Shown here one piece after another: positions 1 to 8,373 of a DNA stretch of 64,000 nucleotides (the first letter of the stretch is position 1; each line of letters begins with the position of its first letter). The stretch is from UBA7672 sp964550535 (GTDB lineage Bacteria; Pseudomonadota; Alphaproteobacteria; Caulobacterales; Hyphomonadaceae): contig CAZJZQ010000001.1 in the NCBI GenBank assembly GCA_964550535.1, positions 12,586-76,585 of the forward strand, in the 5' to 3' direction. Both the position numbers and the translations under genes were made by a program. The notes below the pieces were generated by a model. That model saw nothing but the letters and a program-made list of their open reading frames with translations, ran no database searches and was not told the DNA's origin.

Positions 1-125
1 AGCGCCTGGAGAAAATCCCAGTCCAGAAATGGATCGTAAGGAAGCCCGGGCGGGTTGGATAAAGCATTCCACGCCGCGCGATCGACACCATGCATGCCGT
101 CAACGACGGACAACGTCAGCTCCAC
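1..125 (-). CDS. GNAT/FemAB-like N-acetyltransferase (COG3146/DUF482), N-terminal part only
   Basis: This is a partial gene cut by the window edge. The only long open frame on the minus strand here gives a peptide with the pattern VVDGMHGVDRAAWNAL, then a short gap and FLDWDFLQ. This resembles the start of the COG3146 family, whose members begin with a short strand, an AW-N-L motif and a PFL...FL motif. RidA, glycerophosphodiesterase and this family are often neighbours in Alphaproteobacteria, which supports the call. The start is uncertain: I use a GTG at 125-123, since an in-frame stop lies upstream and no ATG suits. Only about 40 residues are visible, so no catalytic residue can be checked. 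Confidence 0.55.
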   Translation of the reverse strand, partial: MELTLSVVDGMHGVDRAAWNALSNPPGLPYDPFLDWDFLQA

Positions 126-179
126 CTGTTCGCAGGCGTCGTCGGCCAAAACAGGCTCCGGTTCCAGACTTCATATAGA

Positions 180-938
180 CTATATGGGGTTGAGGCTGGC
201 CAGCGCTACATCTGTGCTGAACCTCTCGAAAACCGGACCGGCGCGATGTCGGCGGGCCAGGGCAAGTTCAGTGGCCGAGCGGATCGTCCAGCTTACCAGC
301 GGCATCCTGGTCCTGGCTTCGGCCACGGTTTCCAGACTTGAGTGGTGCGGCCCCAGAAAATCACAACCGATCTCCTTCGCCGCGCGCACCTTCTGCGCAA
401 CAGCATTCGCGCTCAGCGCTGATATCTCGCCGATCAACAGGCCGACAGGGCGAGCCGGGATCAGTTCGCGCAGGCGGGCCACGGTCGCCTCATCGAAGCT
501 CATCACCGCCAGCCTGCCAGCGCGCGCGCCGGCGGCGTCCGCAACGATGTCCGCGATCGCGGTGTCTCCCGGCGTATCGACCTTCAGTTCGATCAGGACC
601 GGAGCGTCACCCAATGCATCCAGCGCCTCGGCGAGCGAAGGTATCGGGAAGCCGTCGGACAGCAGCGCGTCCCGCGGATCCCGGATATCAATATCAGCCA
701 GTGCGACGTCACGGTGGCACATGCGGGTGAGGGTCGCGTCGTGGAATACCACGGGCGTGCGGTCGCGTGTGAGGCGCACATCAAGTTCCGCGCCGACGCC
801 TTGTGTGCGGGCCGTGTGGAAAGCGGCGAGAGAGTTTTCCGGTGTGGCCTGGCCCCGCCTGATCTGGCCCCACAGGCCACGGTGGGCATAGGCGTGGTGC
901 GAAACGTCAAATTTCAGGTCTGCACCCGCCGCAGTCAT
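180..938 (-). CDS. glycerophosphodiester phosphodiesterase
   Basis: This 252-residue protein hydrolyses glycerophosphodiesters to glycerol-3-phosphate and an alcohol. It has the GDPD barrel signatures: HRG at 19-21, EN at 34-35, then E51, D53 and H66 in ELDVRLTRD...VVFHD. Those are the metal-binding and catalytic residues of the family. The open frame extends 30 codons upstream, but that part lies inside ridA in another frame. ATG 938 comes 1 bp after the ridA stop and gives a normal N-terminus. No signal peptide is visible, so a cytosolic enzyme in phospholipid head-group turnover is likely. It sits in a minus-strand run with ridA and the GNAT gene. Confidence 0.9.
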   Translation of the reverse strand: MTAAGADLKFDVSHHAYAHRGLWGQIRRGQATPENSLAAFHTARTQGVGAELDVRLTRDRTPVVFHDATLTRMCHRDVALADIDIRDPRDALLSDGFPIPSLAEALDALGDAPVLIELKVDTPGDTAIADIVADAAGARAGRLAVMSFDEATVARLRELIPARPVGLLIGEISALSANAVAQKVRAAKEIGCDFLGPHHSSLETVAEARTRMPLVSWTIRSATELALARRHRAGPVFERFSTDVALASLNPI

Positions 939-939
939 G

Positions 940-1398
940 TCAGTCGAACTCGACCACGGCGTCCACTTCAACCGCCGCGCCGAGCGGCAGGACAGGGCAG
1001 GCGACGGCGGACCGCGCGTGGCGGCCACGATCGCCGAAGGCCAGGACCATCAGGTCCGAACAGCCGTTCACGACCTGCGGGATGTCCACGAAGTGCGGCG
1101 CGGCGTTCACAAAGCCACCCAGCTTCACGATCCGGCATACGCGTTCCAGATCGCCCAGAGCGGCCTGCATCTGAGCTAGCAGGTTGATGCCGCACAGACG
1201 CGCCGCCTGCTGGCCCTGTTCGAGCGACATGTCTTCACCCAGGCGGCCCTTCACAAGGCCCTCCGGGGAAACGGAGACTTGTCCCGAGATGAAGAGCAGT
1301 TTTCCGGTCGTCACATAGGGCACATAATTTGCGACGGGCGCCCGAGGGGCAGGAAGAACGATGCCTGCCTGGTGCAGGTTCTCAATTGCCGTGGGCAT
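940..1398 (-). CDS. RidA/YjgF family protein (enamine/imine deaminase)
   Basis: This 152-residue protein has the RidA fold pattern: the strand LLFISGQVSVSPEG near residue 35, then a central helix LLAQMQAALGDLERV and VKLGGFVNA. Family members hydrolyse reactive imines and enamines such as 2-aminoacrylate. The conserved C-terminal region is present as ARSAVACPVLPLGAAVEVDAV, where canonical RidA has R-x-A-V-x-V-x-x-LP. This corresponds to the longer RidA subgroup common in Proteobacteria, so the exact substrate is unclear. It is the first gene of the minus-strand group ridA - glycerophosphodiesterase - GNAT. Confidence 0.88.
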   Translation of the reverse strand: MPTAIENLHQAGIVLPAPRAPVANYVPYVTTGKLLFISGQVSVSPEGLVKGRLGEDMSLEQGQQAARLCGINLLAQMQAALGDLERVCRIVKLGGFVNAAPHFVDIPQVVNGCSDLMVLAFGDRGRHARSAVACPVLPLGAAVEVDAVVEFD

Positions 1399-1466
1399 GG
1401 GAAGCTCCTGTCGTTTGGTCTATTCTAGGCGCAGCCGTGGGGATTATGAAGTCCTTGGCCCTGGAA

Positions 1467-2744
1467 CTACGCCTTCTTGTCCCGCTCTCGCTTGATCCGG
1501 GCGCCGCGGCCGGTTGTGACGGCTTCGGGGCCGAATTTGATGCGGGCTCGGTCAGCGGCGCGTTCGGCCGCCGCCCGTTTCAGCGAGGCAGGATCCGCAA
1601 GGTCGAGCGCGTCGGCGCGGGCATCCTCCAACTCGGAAACGCCCACGCCGATCAAGCGGTAGCGCGTACCGGCGGCCTCCTTGCGCAGCATCGGTTTCGC
1701 CGTCCGGAAAATGATCTGCGCGAGTTGCGTAGCCTCAGGCAGCGAGATGCGGCGGGTGAGGGTGCGGAAGTCTGCTGTCTTCAGCTTCAGCGTGATGACA
1801 CGCCCCTCTACGCCGGACGCCTTCGCACGGTCAGCCGTGCGTTGTGACAAACGCCAGAGGATATCCTCCAAGACGGCGGGATCGGAGATATCTTCATTGA
1901 ATGTCGTTTCAGAGGAAACACTTTTGCGTTCGCCTTCGGGATCGACCTTCCGGTTGTGCCGCCCGAATGCGCAGTTATGGAGCCACAGGCCTGTTTCTCC
2001 ATATCGCCGGACAAGCTCTTTGGCCTCGGCTTTCTGGAGATCGCCAACGGTGCGATAACCGTCCAGGCTGAGCCTTTTCTCCAGCGCCGTGCCTACGCCG
2101 CCGATCACGCGGACGCTGTGCGGTGCAAGATACGCTGGCGCTTCGTCGATCGACAGAGCGAAAAAACCGCGCGGCTTGTCGGCTTCGGAGGCGGTCTTGG
2201 CGAGAAACTTGTTGGAGGCGATGCCGACCGATATTGTCAGCCCCATTTCGCGCTCGACCCGTTGTTGCAGGCGGATAAGCATGCCTGCGGGGGACGCGCC
2301 GTGAAGCGCCTCCGTGCCGCTCAGGTCGAGGTAGGCTTCGTCAATCGATACCGGCTCCACCAGTGGCGTAAGGGCCTGCATCATCTCGCGAATGCGGCGT
2401 CCTTCGTGAATATAGAGGTCCATTCGCGGCTTGATCACCACAGCCTTTGGGCAGGCCTTCAGGGCTGTGAACATTGGCATTGCTGATCGCACCCCATAGG
2501 TGCGGGCGAGGTAGCAGCAGGTCGACACCACGCCGCGCTTGCCGCCGCCAACAATGACGGGAAGCGCGGCCAGGGAAGGGTCATCCCGCTTCTCGATAGA
2601 GGCGTAGAACGCGTCGCAATCGATGTGCGCAACCGCGAGATCGTGCAGGCGAGGGTGGAAGACCAGACGGACTGAACTGCATTGCGGGCATCGAGTCGCT
2701 TCTGCGGATGCGGCAGAGAAGCAGTCCCGGCATAGGCCCGTCAT
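1467..2744 (-). CDS. dinB: DNA polymerase IV (DinB, Y family) with N-terminal zinc-ribbon
   Basis: This 425-residue translesion polymerase has the Y-family palm motifs HIDCDAFYASIEKRDDP (D42, D44) and PVSIDEAYLDLSG (D135, E136). The first 25 residues carry C5-x2-C8 and C19-x2-C22, a small zinc-ribbon typical of alphaproteobacterial DinB. I chose ATG 2744 so that the protein starts MTGLCRDC; an upstream ATG at 2789 would add 15 unconserved residues. The C-terminus has a basic tail. It diverges from divK, and the shared upstream region contains a palindrome at 2810-2829. I found no alphaproteobacterial LexA box (GTTC-N7-GTTC), so SOS control is not shown by the sequence. Confidence 0.93.
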   Translation of the reverse strand: MTGLCRDCFSAASAEATRCPQCSSVRLVFHPRLHDLAVAHIDCDAFYASIEKRDDPSLAALPVIVGGGKRGVVSTCCYLARTYGVRSAMPMFTALKACPKAVVIKPRMDLYIHEGRRIREMMQALTPLVEPVSIDEAYLDLSGTEALHGASPAGMLIRLQQRVEREMGLTISVGIASNKFLAKTASEADKPRGFFALSIDEAPAYLAPHSVRVIGGVGTALEKRLSLDGYRTVGDLQKAEAKELVRRYGETGLWLHNCAFGRHNRKVDPEGERKSVSSETTFNEDISDPAVLEDILWRLSQRTADRAKASGVEGRVITLKLKTADFRTLTRRISLPEATQLAQIIFRTAKPMLRKEAAGTRYRLIGVGVSELEDARADALDLADPASLKRAAAERAADRARIKFGPEAVTTGRGARIKRERDKKA

Positions 2745-2809
2745 CGATTTAAAGCCTGTAGCAAGCATTCCGGCTGTGAGTAAGATCAAGTCAGAAGACT
2801 TTGAAATAT

Positions 2810-2829
2810 CGGGATTATTCGAAATCCCG
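2810..2829. promoter_or_regulatory. palindrome in the dinB-divK divergent upstream region
   Basis: A 7-bp perfect inverted repeat, CGGGATT (2810-2816) and AATCCCG (2823-2829), encloses six bases. It lies 66 bp from the dinB start and about 115 bp from the divK start. The flanking genes diverge, so a terminator role is unlikely and an operator is plausible. I do not recognise the binding protein. Confidence 0.35.
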
Positions 2830-2944
2830 CAGTTGCTTCTGCTCCCACCCTCTCCCTTCCCGTCAAAACCGGGTTAACACTATCAGGGCTAACAAGGGCA
2901 TTGCGACGGGAATCATCCCGGCGTCGGTGGAACGTGATGTGCTG

Positions 2945-3388
2945 ATGGCCCAGGCGCCAGCCAAGAAGGTGCTCGTTGTCGAGGACAACGAGCTCAACAT
3001 GAAGCTGTTCTGCGACCTTCTGGACGCGTTCGGCTTTGAGACTGTCCAGAGCCGTGATGGGCTCAAGGCGGTCGATCTTGCGCGTGAGCACCGGCCTGAC
3101 CTGATCATCATGGACATTCAGCTGCCGGAGGTGTCGGGTCTCGACCTGACGCGCTGGATCAAGGACGATATGGCGCTGTCGCGCATTCCGATCATGGCCG
3201 TGACCGCCTTCGCCATGCGCCAGGATGAACGTCTGGTGCGTGAAGCCGGCTGTGAGGCCTATATGGCCAAGCCGATCCAGATGATGCCGTTCATCGATAC
3301 GGTGAAAAAGCTGACGACGCCCCGTCCTGCCGCGCCTGCCGGTACAGCGCCGCAAACGCCTGCGGCGCGAAGAAGGGCGGCGACATGA
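2945..3388 (+). CDS. divK: DivK-type single-domain response regulator
   Basis: This 147-residue receiver closely follows Caulobacter DivK: VLVVEDNELNMKLFCDLL, then PDLIIMDIQLPEVSGL with phospho-acceptor D57, then VTAFAM and YMAKPIQ. DivK controls DivJ/PleC and DivL, and thereby CtrA activity and cell-division asymmetry. It overlaps pleD by 4 bp, the known divK-pleD operon. I chose ATG 2945; an in-frame TTG or GTG lies a few codons upstream, and a longer 5' extension is not conserved. Unusually, after the receiver there is a Pro/Ala-rich and finally Arg-rich tail of about 25 residues that Caulobacter DivK lacks. Confidence 0.93.
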   Translation: MAQAPAKKVLVVEDNELNMKLFCDLLDAFGFETVQSRDGLKAVDLAREHRPDLIIMDIQLPEVSGLDLTRWIKDDMALSRIPIMAVTAFAMRQDERLVREAGCEAYMAKPIQMMPFIDTVKKLTTPRPAAPAGTAPQTPAARRRAAT

Positions 3389-4752
3389 GCGCACGCGTCC
3401 TTGTCGTCGACGACATTGAAGCCAACCGGAAGCTGCTGCACGCCAAGCTCAGCAACGAGTACTTTCATGTCATCACGGCGGTGGATGGCCAGGAGGCCGT
3501 AGAACGCGCACGTGCGGAAGAGCCTGACGTTATCCTGATGGATGTGATGATGCCCCGCCTCGACGGCGTGGAGGCGTGCCGCCAGCTCAAGTTCGATCCC
3601 CGCACGGAACACATCCCGATCGTGTTGGTGACGGCTCTGAACGAGCGGGAAGACAGGCTGCGTGGACTTGGCGCGGGCGCCGACGATTTCCTGACCAAGC
3701 CTGTGAACGATCTCCACCTGCTGTCGCGTGTTCGCGCGCTGACGAAATACAAACTGGTGGCGGACGAGTTGCGCAAGCGTGAAGCGTCCGGCCGGCGGTT
3801 CGGGGTGATCGCCGCGACGGCCGCCAGCCGGTCTTCTGAACCTGCGCGTATCCTCGTGGTCGACGAGAACGAACGTCAGGCGAAGCGCATCTGCCGTTAT
3901 CTGGAAGGGCTGCATCGTCCGATGTCGCTCGGTGAGGCCAACCAGATTGGCCTGGCCAGTTCGATGGTGGACGTGCTGATCGTCTCGCTGGCGAATGAGA
4001 AGCTCGACGGGCTTCGACTGACGGCTTATCTGCGCTCGCTGGAGTCGACGCGCGACCTTCCCATTCTCGTTGTTGCGGACTCGGATGACGAGAAGAAGGC
4101 TGTACGGGCTCTGGACCTCGGCGCGTCGGATATCCTGATCAAACCGCTGGATTCCGAGGAATTGAACGCGCGCGTGAAAACGCAGGTTCGGAAGAAGCGC
4201 TATCTGGATGCGCTTCGCTCGCGTCTCGATCAGTCGATGGAATTGGCGGTCACCGATCAACTCACGGGGCTGCACAATCGCCGCTATATGCGGGCGCAAC
4301 TGGAGCAGTTCGTGAAGCGCGCGAGCATGGGCGGCCCGCCCGTGTCACTGTTGATCGCCGACATCGACCACTTCAAGAAGATCAACGACATTCATGGCCA
4401 CGCCGCCGGCGACGATGTGTTGCGCGAGTTTGGCCGCCGTTTGCGGGAAAATGTCCGCCCGACGGATCTGGCCTGCCGGTATGGCGGCGAGGAGTTCGTC
4501 ATCATCATGCCGGATGCCGCCCCGGACCTCGCTCTCGCGGCAGGCGAACGCATCCGTCAGATTGTTGCGCAGGCGCCGTTTGTGATCAGCCATGGCGATC
4601 AGTTGCGCGTGACGATGAGCGGCGGCGTCGCGACCACTTTGCCGCCCCATGATACGCCGGACGACCTGTTGAAGCGGGCCGACGAGGCGCTGTACCGCGC
4701 CAAGGGCAATGGCCGGAACTGCATCGAACTCGAAACTGAAAGCGCGGCCTGA
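3385..4752 (+). CDS. pleD: PleD-type diguanylate cyclase response regulator
   Basis: This 455-residue protein has the three-domain PleD layout: receiver 1 with D53 in VILMDVMMP, a degenerate second receiver (about 155-275, with DVLIVSLANEKLDG where the acceptor site would be), and a C-terminal GGDEF domain with the active motif RYGGEEF. An RPTD sequence just before the motif matches the RxxD inhibitory site for c-di-GMP feedback. It makes c-di-GMP from two GTP and drives the swarmer-to-stalked transition in Caulobacter. It is translationally coupled to divK by a 4-bp ATGA overlap. Confidence 0.95.
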   Translation: MSARVLVVDDIEANRKLLHAKLSNEYFHVITAVDGQEAVERARAEEPDVILMDVMMPRLDGVEACRQLKFDPRTEHIPIVLVTALNEREDRLRGLGAGADDFLTKPVNDLHLLSRVRALTKYKLVADELRKREASGRRFGVIAATAASRSSEPARILVVDENERQAKRICRYLEGLHRPMSLGEANQIGLASSMVDVLIVSLANEKLDGLRLTAYLRSLESTRDLPILVVADSDDEKKAVRALDLGASDILIKPLDSEELNARVKTQVRKKRYLDALRSRLDQSMELAVTDQLTGLHNRRYMRAQLEQFVKRASMGGPPVSLLIADIDHFKKINDIHGHAAGDDVLREFGRRLRENVRPTDLACRYGGEEFVIIMPDAAPDLALAAGERIRQIVAQAPFVISHGDQLRVTMSGGVATTLPPHDTPDDLLKRADEALYRAKGNGRNCIELETESAA

Positions 4753-4800
4753 AGGTGGTTTTCGCCTTAACTTCGCCGCGACGGCAGGACATAAGACGCC

Positions 4801-5022
4801 ATGGATGCTTTTACCCCCGGATCCCAGCCTGGCGAAGCCAAGCTCACCTACCTCGACGCGGATTTCGAGGTGATCAAGCCCGGCCGCTTTGTGGTCTGCG
4901 CCGTCACGGGCCGCAAAATCGCGCTGGAAGATCTGCGATACTGGAGTGTGGAGTTGCAGGAAGCGTATTTCGACGCCGAAGCCGCGACGCGCCGATGGAA
5001 GCAGGTAAACGGGAGGGGGTGA
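4801..5022 (+). CDS. DUF2093 domain-containing protein
   Basis: This small 73-residue protein of unknown function has the DUF2093 pattern: AKLTYLDADFEVIKPGRFVVCAVTG, then KIALEDLRYWSVELQEAY and the Glu/Ala-rich end. The family is restricted to Alphaproteobacteria and is often found beside lpxK in other orders; here lpxK is about 2.5 kb away on the opposite strand. Its stop overlaps the start of the M23 peptidase (TGATG), so the two are probably translated together. Confidence 0.85.
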   Translation: MDAFTPGSQPGEAKLTYLDADFEVIKPGRFVVCAVTGRKIALEDLRYWSVELQEAYFDAEAATRRWKQVNGRG

Positions 5023-5951
5023 TGGGAATTTGGCGCACGGGGACTGTTTGCGCCTTGATCCTCTCTTCAACCGGCGCCGCCTTCGCTCAGGGCGCTGGAA
5101 ACGCTCAGCCTTATCTTCATTGTGAGAAGCGCGCGAAGCAGGGCGGCGCCATCACCTGCCGCACCGAGCCATTCGCGCGGCTCGCTCTGGACGGCGTTCC
5201 GGTGGCGAGAGCGGACGCAGACGGCTTCGCCATTCTCGGCTTGTCTCGCACGCAGGTGTCGCCGGCGATGGTGACGTTTGCGATTGCGGCTGGAGAGACA
5301 GTTTCCGACGACCGCCGCTACATGTTTTCGTCCGTCGAGATTGCTCCGCGATCGGATACGGTCAGCCGGTTCAAGATGACTTGCGCGAGGATTGAACCGC
5401 AGTCTCCGCAGGACCAGCGCCATGCCGACATTTCGTGGGTAAAAAAGGAAAAAGCGCTGAAGGTTTTTCACGAACCCTCCGCGCCTCTGTCGCTGGTGAG
5501 CCCTGCGACCGGCCCCTATTCCAGCCCCTATGGCGCCGTGCGCACCTATGTACCGGAGACGAAGGATTGCGAGGGGCGGACATCTGTTCATAACGGACAG
5601 GATATCGCCATTGCAACCGGAACGCAGATACGGGCTCCGATGTCGGGTGCTGTCCTGCTGGCGGATCCGGACCTGTTCTATGAGGGCGGCGCGGTGTTTC
5701 TCGACATGGGGCGCGGCCTGGTTTCGGTGACGATGCATATGAGCCGCGTCGACGTCGCGAACGGCCAGGTCGTGGCGCAGGGAGACCCCTTGGGGTTATC
5801 CGGTGCAACCGGCCGCGTAACCGGTCCGCATCTGCATTGGGGCATCAAGTATCGCAACCCGTTGAGCGAGGATCGTGGCGCGGATCTGTGGCTTGATCCC
5901 GCTATCTTGATGGAACTGACGTCCATCGAGCAGGTTGCTGCGTCTGAGTAG
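5022..5951 (+). CDS. secreted M23 family peptidase (LytM domain)
   Basis: This 309-residue exported protein has a signal peptide of about 22 residues ending AFAQ. The N-terminal half (30-155) is a novel beta-rich region. The C-terminal LytM domain has the zinc motif HNGQD (H190, D194), MHMS (H239) and HLHWG (H270, H272), so the catalytic set looks complete. Such enzymes cleave peptidoglycan cross-links in the periplasm. The start ATG 5022 overlaps the DUF2093 stop by one base. The open frame extends far upstream, but that part overlaps the previous gene. Confidence 0.9.
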   Translation: MGIWRTGTVCALILSSTGAAFAQGAGNAQPYLHCEKRAKQGGAITCRTEPFARLALDGVPVARADADGFAILGLSRTQVSPAMVTFAIAAGETVSDDRRYMFSSVEIAPRSDTVSRFKMTCARIEPQSPQDQRHADISWVKKEKALKVFHEPSAPLSLVSPATGPYSSPYGAVRTYVPETKDCEGRTSVHNGQDIAIATGTQIRAPMSGAVLLADPDLFYEGGAVFLDMGRGLVSVTMHMSRVDVANGQVVAQGDPLGLSGATGRVTGPHLHWGIKYRNPLSEDRGADLWLDPAILMELTSIEQVAASE

Positions 5952-5973
5952 GCTAGGAATTGGGGGGGGGCGA

Positions 5974-6405
5974 ATGGCCTATGAAGCAAAGACGGTTCCG
6001 ACAAACGCCAGCGTGAAGGATTTCATCGCAGGTGTAGAGCATGAGGGGCGTCGTGAGGACGCGCTTTTGCTGTTGAAACTTTTCGAGAAGGCGACGGGGT
6101 GGAAAGCCCGGATGTGGGGACCGTCGATCATCGGATACGGTCGCGCGGAATTCCATTATGACAGCGGACATTCCGGAATCATGCCGGTGTGCGGATTTTC
6201 GCCGCGTAAGGCGAACATGGTTCTCTACATCAACAAGTCCTTCACCGGTGCTGACGCGCTTCTGAAGAAGCTGGGTAAAGCGAAAACAAGCGTGGGCTGC
6301 ACATATATCGGCCGCCTGTCGTCGGTTGATACCGACGTGCTTGAGGAGCTTATCCGCAAGGGCGTGGCCGACACGAAGAAGGCGCGGCCGGTAAGTGCTA
6401 AGTAG
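5974..6405 (+). CDS. DUF1801 domain-containing protein
   Basis: This 143-residue cytosolic protein has the DUF1801 (YdhG-like) pattern: TNASVKDFIAGVEHEGRREDA, then LFEKATGWKARMWGPSIIGYG, YDSGHSG, FSPRKANMVLYI and VGCTYIGRLSSVD. The biochemical role of the family is unknown. ATG 5974 follows a G-rich stretch (eight consecutive G at about 5961-5968) that may serve as ribosome binding site. It is the last plus-strand gene before the lipid A block on the other strand. Confidence 0.85.
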   Translation: MAYEAKTVPTNASVKDFIAGVEHEGRREDALLLLKLFEKATGWKARMWGPSIIGYGRAEFHYDSGHSGIMPVCGFSPRKANMVLYINKSFTGADALLKKLGKAKTSVGCTYIGRLSSVDTDVLEELIRKGVADTKKARPVSAK

Positions 6406-6410
6406 GCGCA

Positions 6411-7379
6411 CTACATCACTCCGGCCTTTATCCAGGCTTCCTTGGGCCATCGATTGTGCTGCCAGAACCATTGCTCCGGCGCCTCGCGAACCCACCCCTC
6501 GATCATGGTGTTGATCCTGACGAGCGTTGCGCGGATCGCTGCATTTTCGTCTGGTCCTGTTTCCGGCATGAAGGGTTCAAACACTGTCACGCGGTATCGC
6601 GCCTTGCCGGTGCGCTTCACATTCATCGGGATTAGCGGAACGTCGAATTTCATCGCGAGCCGCGTCGGCCCCGGCGCCGTCATTGCGTCGTGACCAAAGA
6701 ACGGAACGGCCATTCCTTCATTGAACTTCTGGTCGTTCATGAGGGCAATCGACTGCTTGTTCGCCAAAGCCCGCATCAGTTCACGCGTGCCAGCGCCTTT
6801 GGGTGTCTGGATCGACACGCCGTAGGCGGCCCGGGCTTTGGTGATGCGTCTGTCGATATAGGGGTTGTTCGCTGCGCGGTATGTCATCTGACAATTGACA
6901 GGCCAGTTGACGATCGTGGCGGGCAGCACTTCCAGGTTCGCGAAATGGCCGCCGATGAAAACGGCCGCTGCGCCGCTGGCGTTCAACTCGTCAAGAATAT
7001 GCCCGTTGACGACCTCGACGCGCCCGTCGGGGTGATGTGGATGAATGCGGTGCATGTGCGGCATCTCGGCCGCCAGGCGACCGAGATTCTCCCACGACGC
7101 CTTTGCGGTCCGGGCGATCTCTTTCTCGCTCCAGTCGGGGAAGGCGAGGCGCAGATTGCGGATCACCGACCGGTTCGCGGATGTGAATGGTCCAAGGCCT
7201 TTAAGCAGCCAACTGCCCACGTCCGACGCAGCGTCCACAGGCAGCGCGCGCAACGGGTTCCAGTAGAGCCAGTCCCACGCAAACGCCTCAAGCGCCCAGG
7301 ATACACGCCGCATGGGCGTCGCGCGCTGGTCCAGCCAGTAGGGACGAATGTAGCGGCCAGGCTTCTTCTCAGCGGTCAT
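6411..7379 (-). CDS. LpxL/HtrB-like lipid A acyltransferase
   Basis: This 322-residue protein belongs to the late lipid A acyltransferase family, which transfers an acyl chain onto Kdo2-lipid IVA at the inner membrane. The catalytic H-x4-E motif is present as GGHFANLEV (H145, E150), followed by YRAANNP, a basic stretch with KGAGTRELMRAL, and NDQKFNEG-VPFFG. The C-terminus has EQWFWQHNRWP, typical for this family. The N-terminal 10-60 region contains the amphipathic membrane-associated segment. It overlaps lpxK by 11 bp, so it is the distal gene of the DUF374 - waaA - lpxK - acyltransferase operon. Confidence 0.88.
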   Translation of the reverse strand: MTAEKKPGRYIRPYWLDQRATPMRRVSWALEAFAWDWLYWNPLRALPVDAASDVGSWLLKGLGPFTSANRSVIRNLRLAFPDWSEKEIARTAKASWENLGRLAAEMPHMHRIHPHHPDGRVEVVNGHILDELNASGAAAVFIGGHFANLEVLPATIVNWPVNCQMTYRAANNPYIDRRITKARAAYGVSIQTPKGAGTRELMRALANKQSIALMNDQKFNEGMAVPFFGHDAMTAPGPTRLAMKFDVPLIPMNVKRTGKARYRVTVFEPFMPETGPDENAAIRATLVRINTMIEGWVREAPEQWFWQHNRWPKEAWIKAGVM

Positions 7380-8373
7380 CACGGATACCTTGCAGCACGC
7401 GCTGCAAAAGGCCGCCGAGCGCTTCCGGTTCATCAAAGACGGCGGATACAGGCAGCACACGAACCCGATCGCGGATGTTGGCGGGAAGACGCATATAGTC
7501 CTTTTCCGTTGTGATCAGGGTGGCGGATCGCTCATTCGCCAGCTTCTCCAGATAATCAAGATCGGTCTGCGTGTAAGGGTGGTGGTCCGGAAAAGGTACA
7601 GCGTCGGCAAGGATAACGCCGGGCATGGCCGACAGGCTGTCGAAGAAGCGCGTTGGACGTCCTATGCCTGCGAAGGCGACGTAGATCCCGGGAGCAGCGG
7701 ACGCTGGCGGTGCAAGACGCGCCCGCAGAACAGACAGGCCGCTTTGGGCGACCGCTGCGGGAATTGGCCCATCCCCCATCAGGATCACGGCGTTGGCGCG
7801 TGAGAGGCCGCGCGCAACCGGCTCACGCAAGGGGCCTTTCGGGAAGACGTGGCCGTTCCCGAACGGTTCTGCGGCGTCGATCACCACAACAGACAGCGTC
7901 TTCCTCAGTTCGGGATTCTGGTGGCCGTCATCCATGATGATGACGCGGACGCCTGATCCAGCCATCTCGCGGGCGCCGTCCGGACGCTTGCGGGAAATCC
8001 ACGATTCCCCGGCTTGTGCGAGCATCAACGGTTCGTCGCCGACCTGCGCTGCTGTATGCGAGGATGAATCGACGCGAAGCGGGCCGGTTTCGCTGCCGCC
8101 ATATCCACGAGACAGCGTGGCGGCTCTCACCCCTGAATCATTGAACCAGCGGCGCACTGCGGCGGAAACCGGAGTTTTGCCTGCGCCGCCGAGTGTCAGA
8201 TTGCCGATGCAGATCACGGGAACGCCCGGGTCGAAGGGCGATGTTGCCTTGGCGATCCGGCGAGCGCCCGCCCAGCTGTAGAGCCAGGAGAAGGGCGTCA
8301 GCAGAAGGCGCGTCATCGGCGCGGCCAGACGGCTTCTGGGGTCTATGTCGCGCCAAAAATATGGTTCACGCAT
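7369..8373 (-). CDS. lpxK: tetraacyldisaccharide 4'-kinase LpxK
   Basis: This 334-residue enzyme phosphorylates the 4' position of the tetraacyldisaccharide to make lipid IVA. The N-terminus has MREPYFW and a membrane-associating helix, then the P-loop CIGNLTLGGAGKTP (57-68), SRGYGG, DDGHQN and the conserved DAVPFPDHHPYT near the C-terminus, where the DHH residues are characteristic. It overlaps waaA by 8 bp and the acyltransferase by 11 bp. Confidence 0.95.
   Translation of the reverse strand: MREPYFWRDIDPRSRLAAPMTRLLLTPFSWLYSWAGARRIAKATSPFDPGVPVICIGNLTLGGAGKTPVSAAVRRWFNDSGVRAATLSRGYGGSETGPLRVDSSSHTAAQVGDEPLMLAQAGESWISRKRPDGAREMAGSGVRVIIMDDGHQNPELRKTLSVVVIDAAEPFGNGHVFPKGPLREPVARGLSRANAVILMGDGPIPAAVAQSGLSVLRARLAPPASAAPGIYVAFAGIGRPTRFFDSLSAMPGVILADAVPFPDHHPYTQTDLDYLEKLANERSATLITTEKDYMRLPANIRDRVRVLPVSAVFDEPEALGGLLQRVLQGIRDDR

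Noticed and set aside
2860..2900. A CtrA binding site (TTAA-N7-TTAA) upstream of divK
   Set aside because: A TTAAC at about 2874 and a CTAAC further on are present, but the spacing does not match the consensus.
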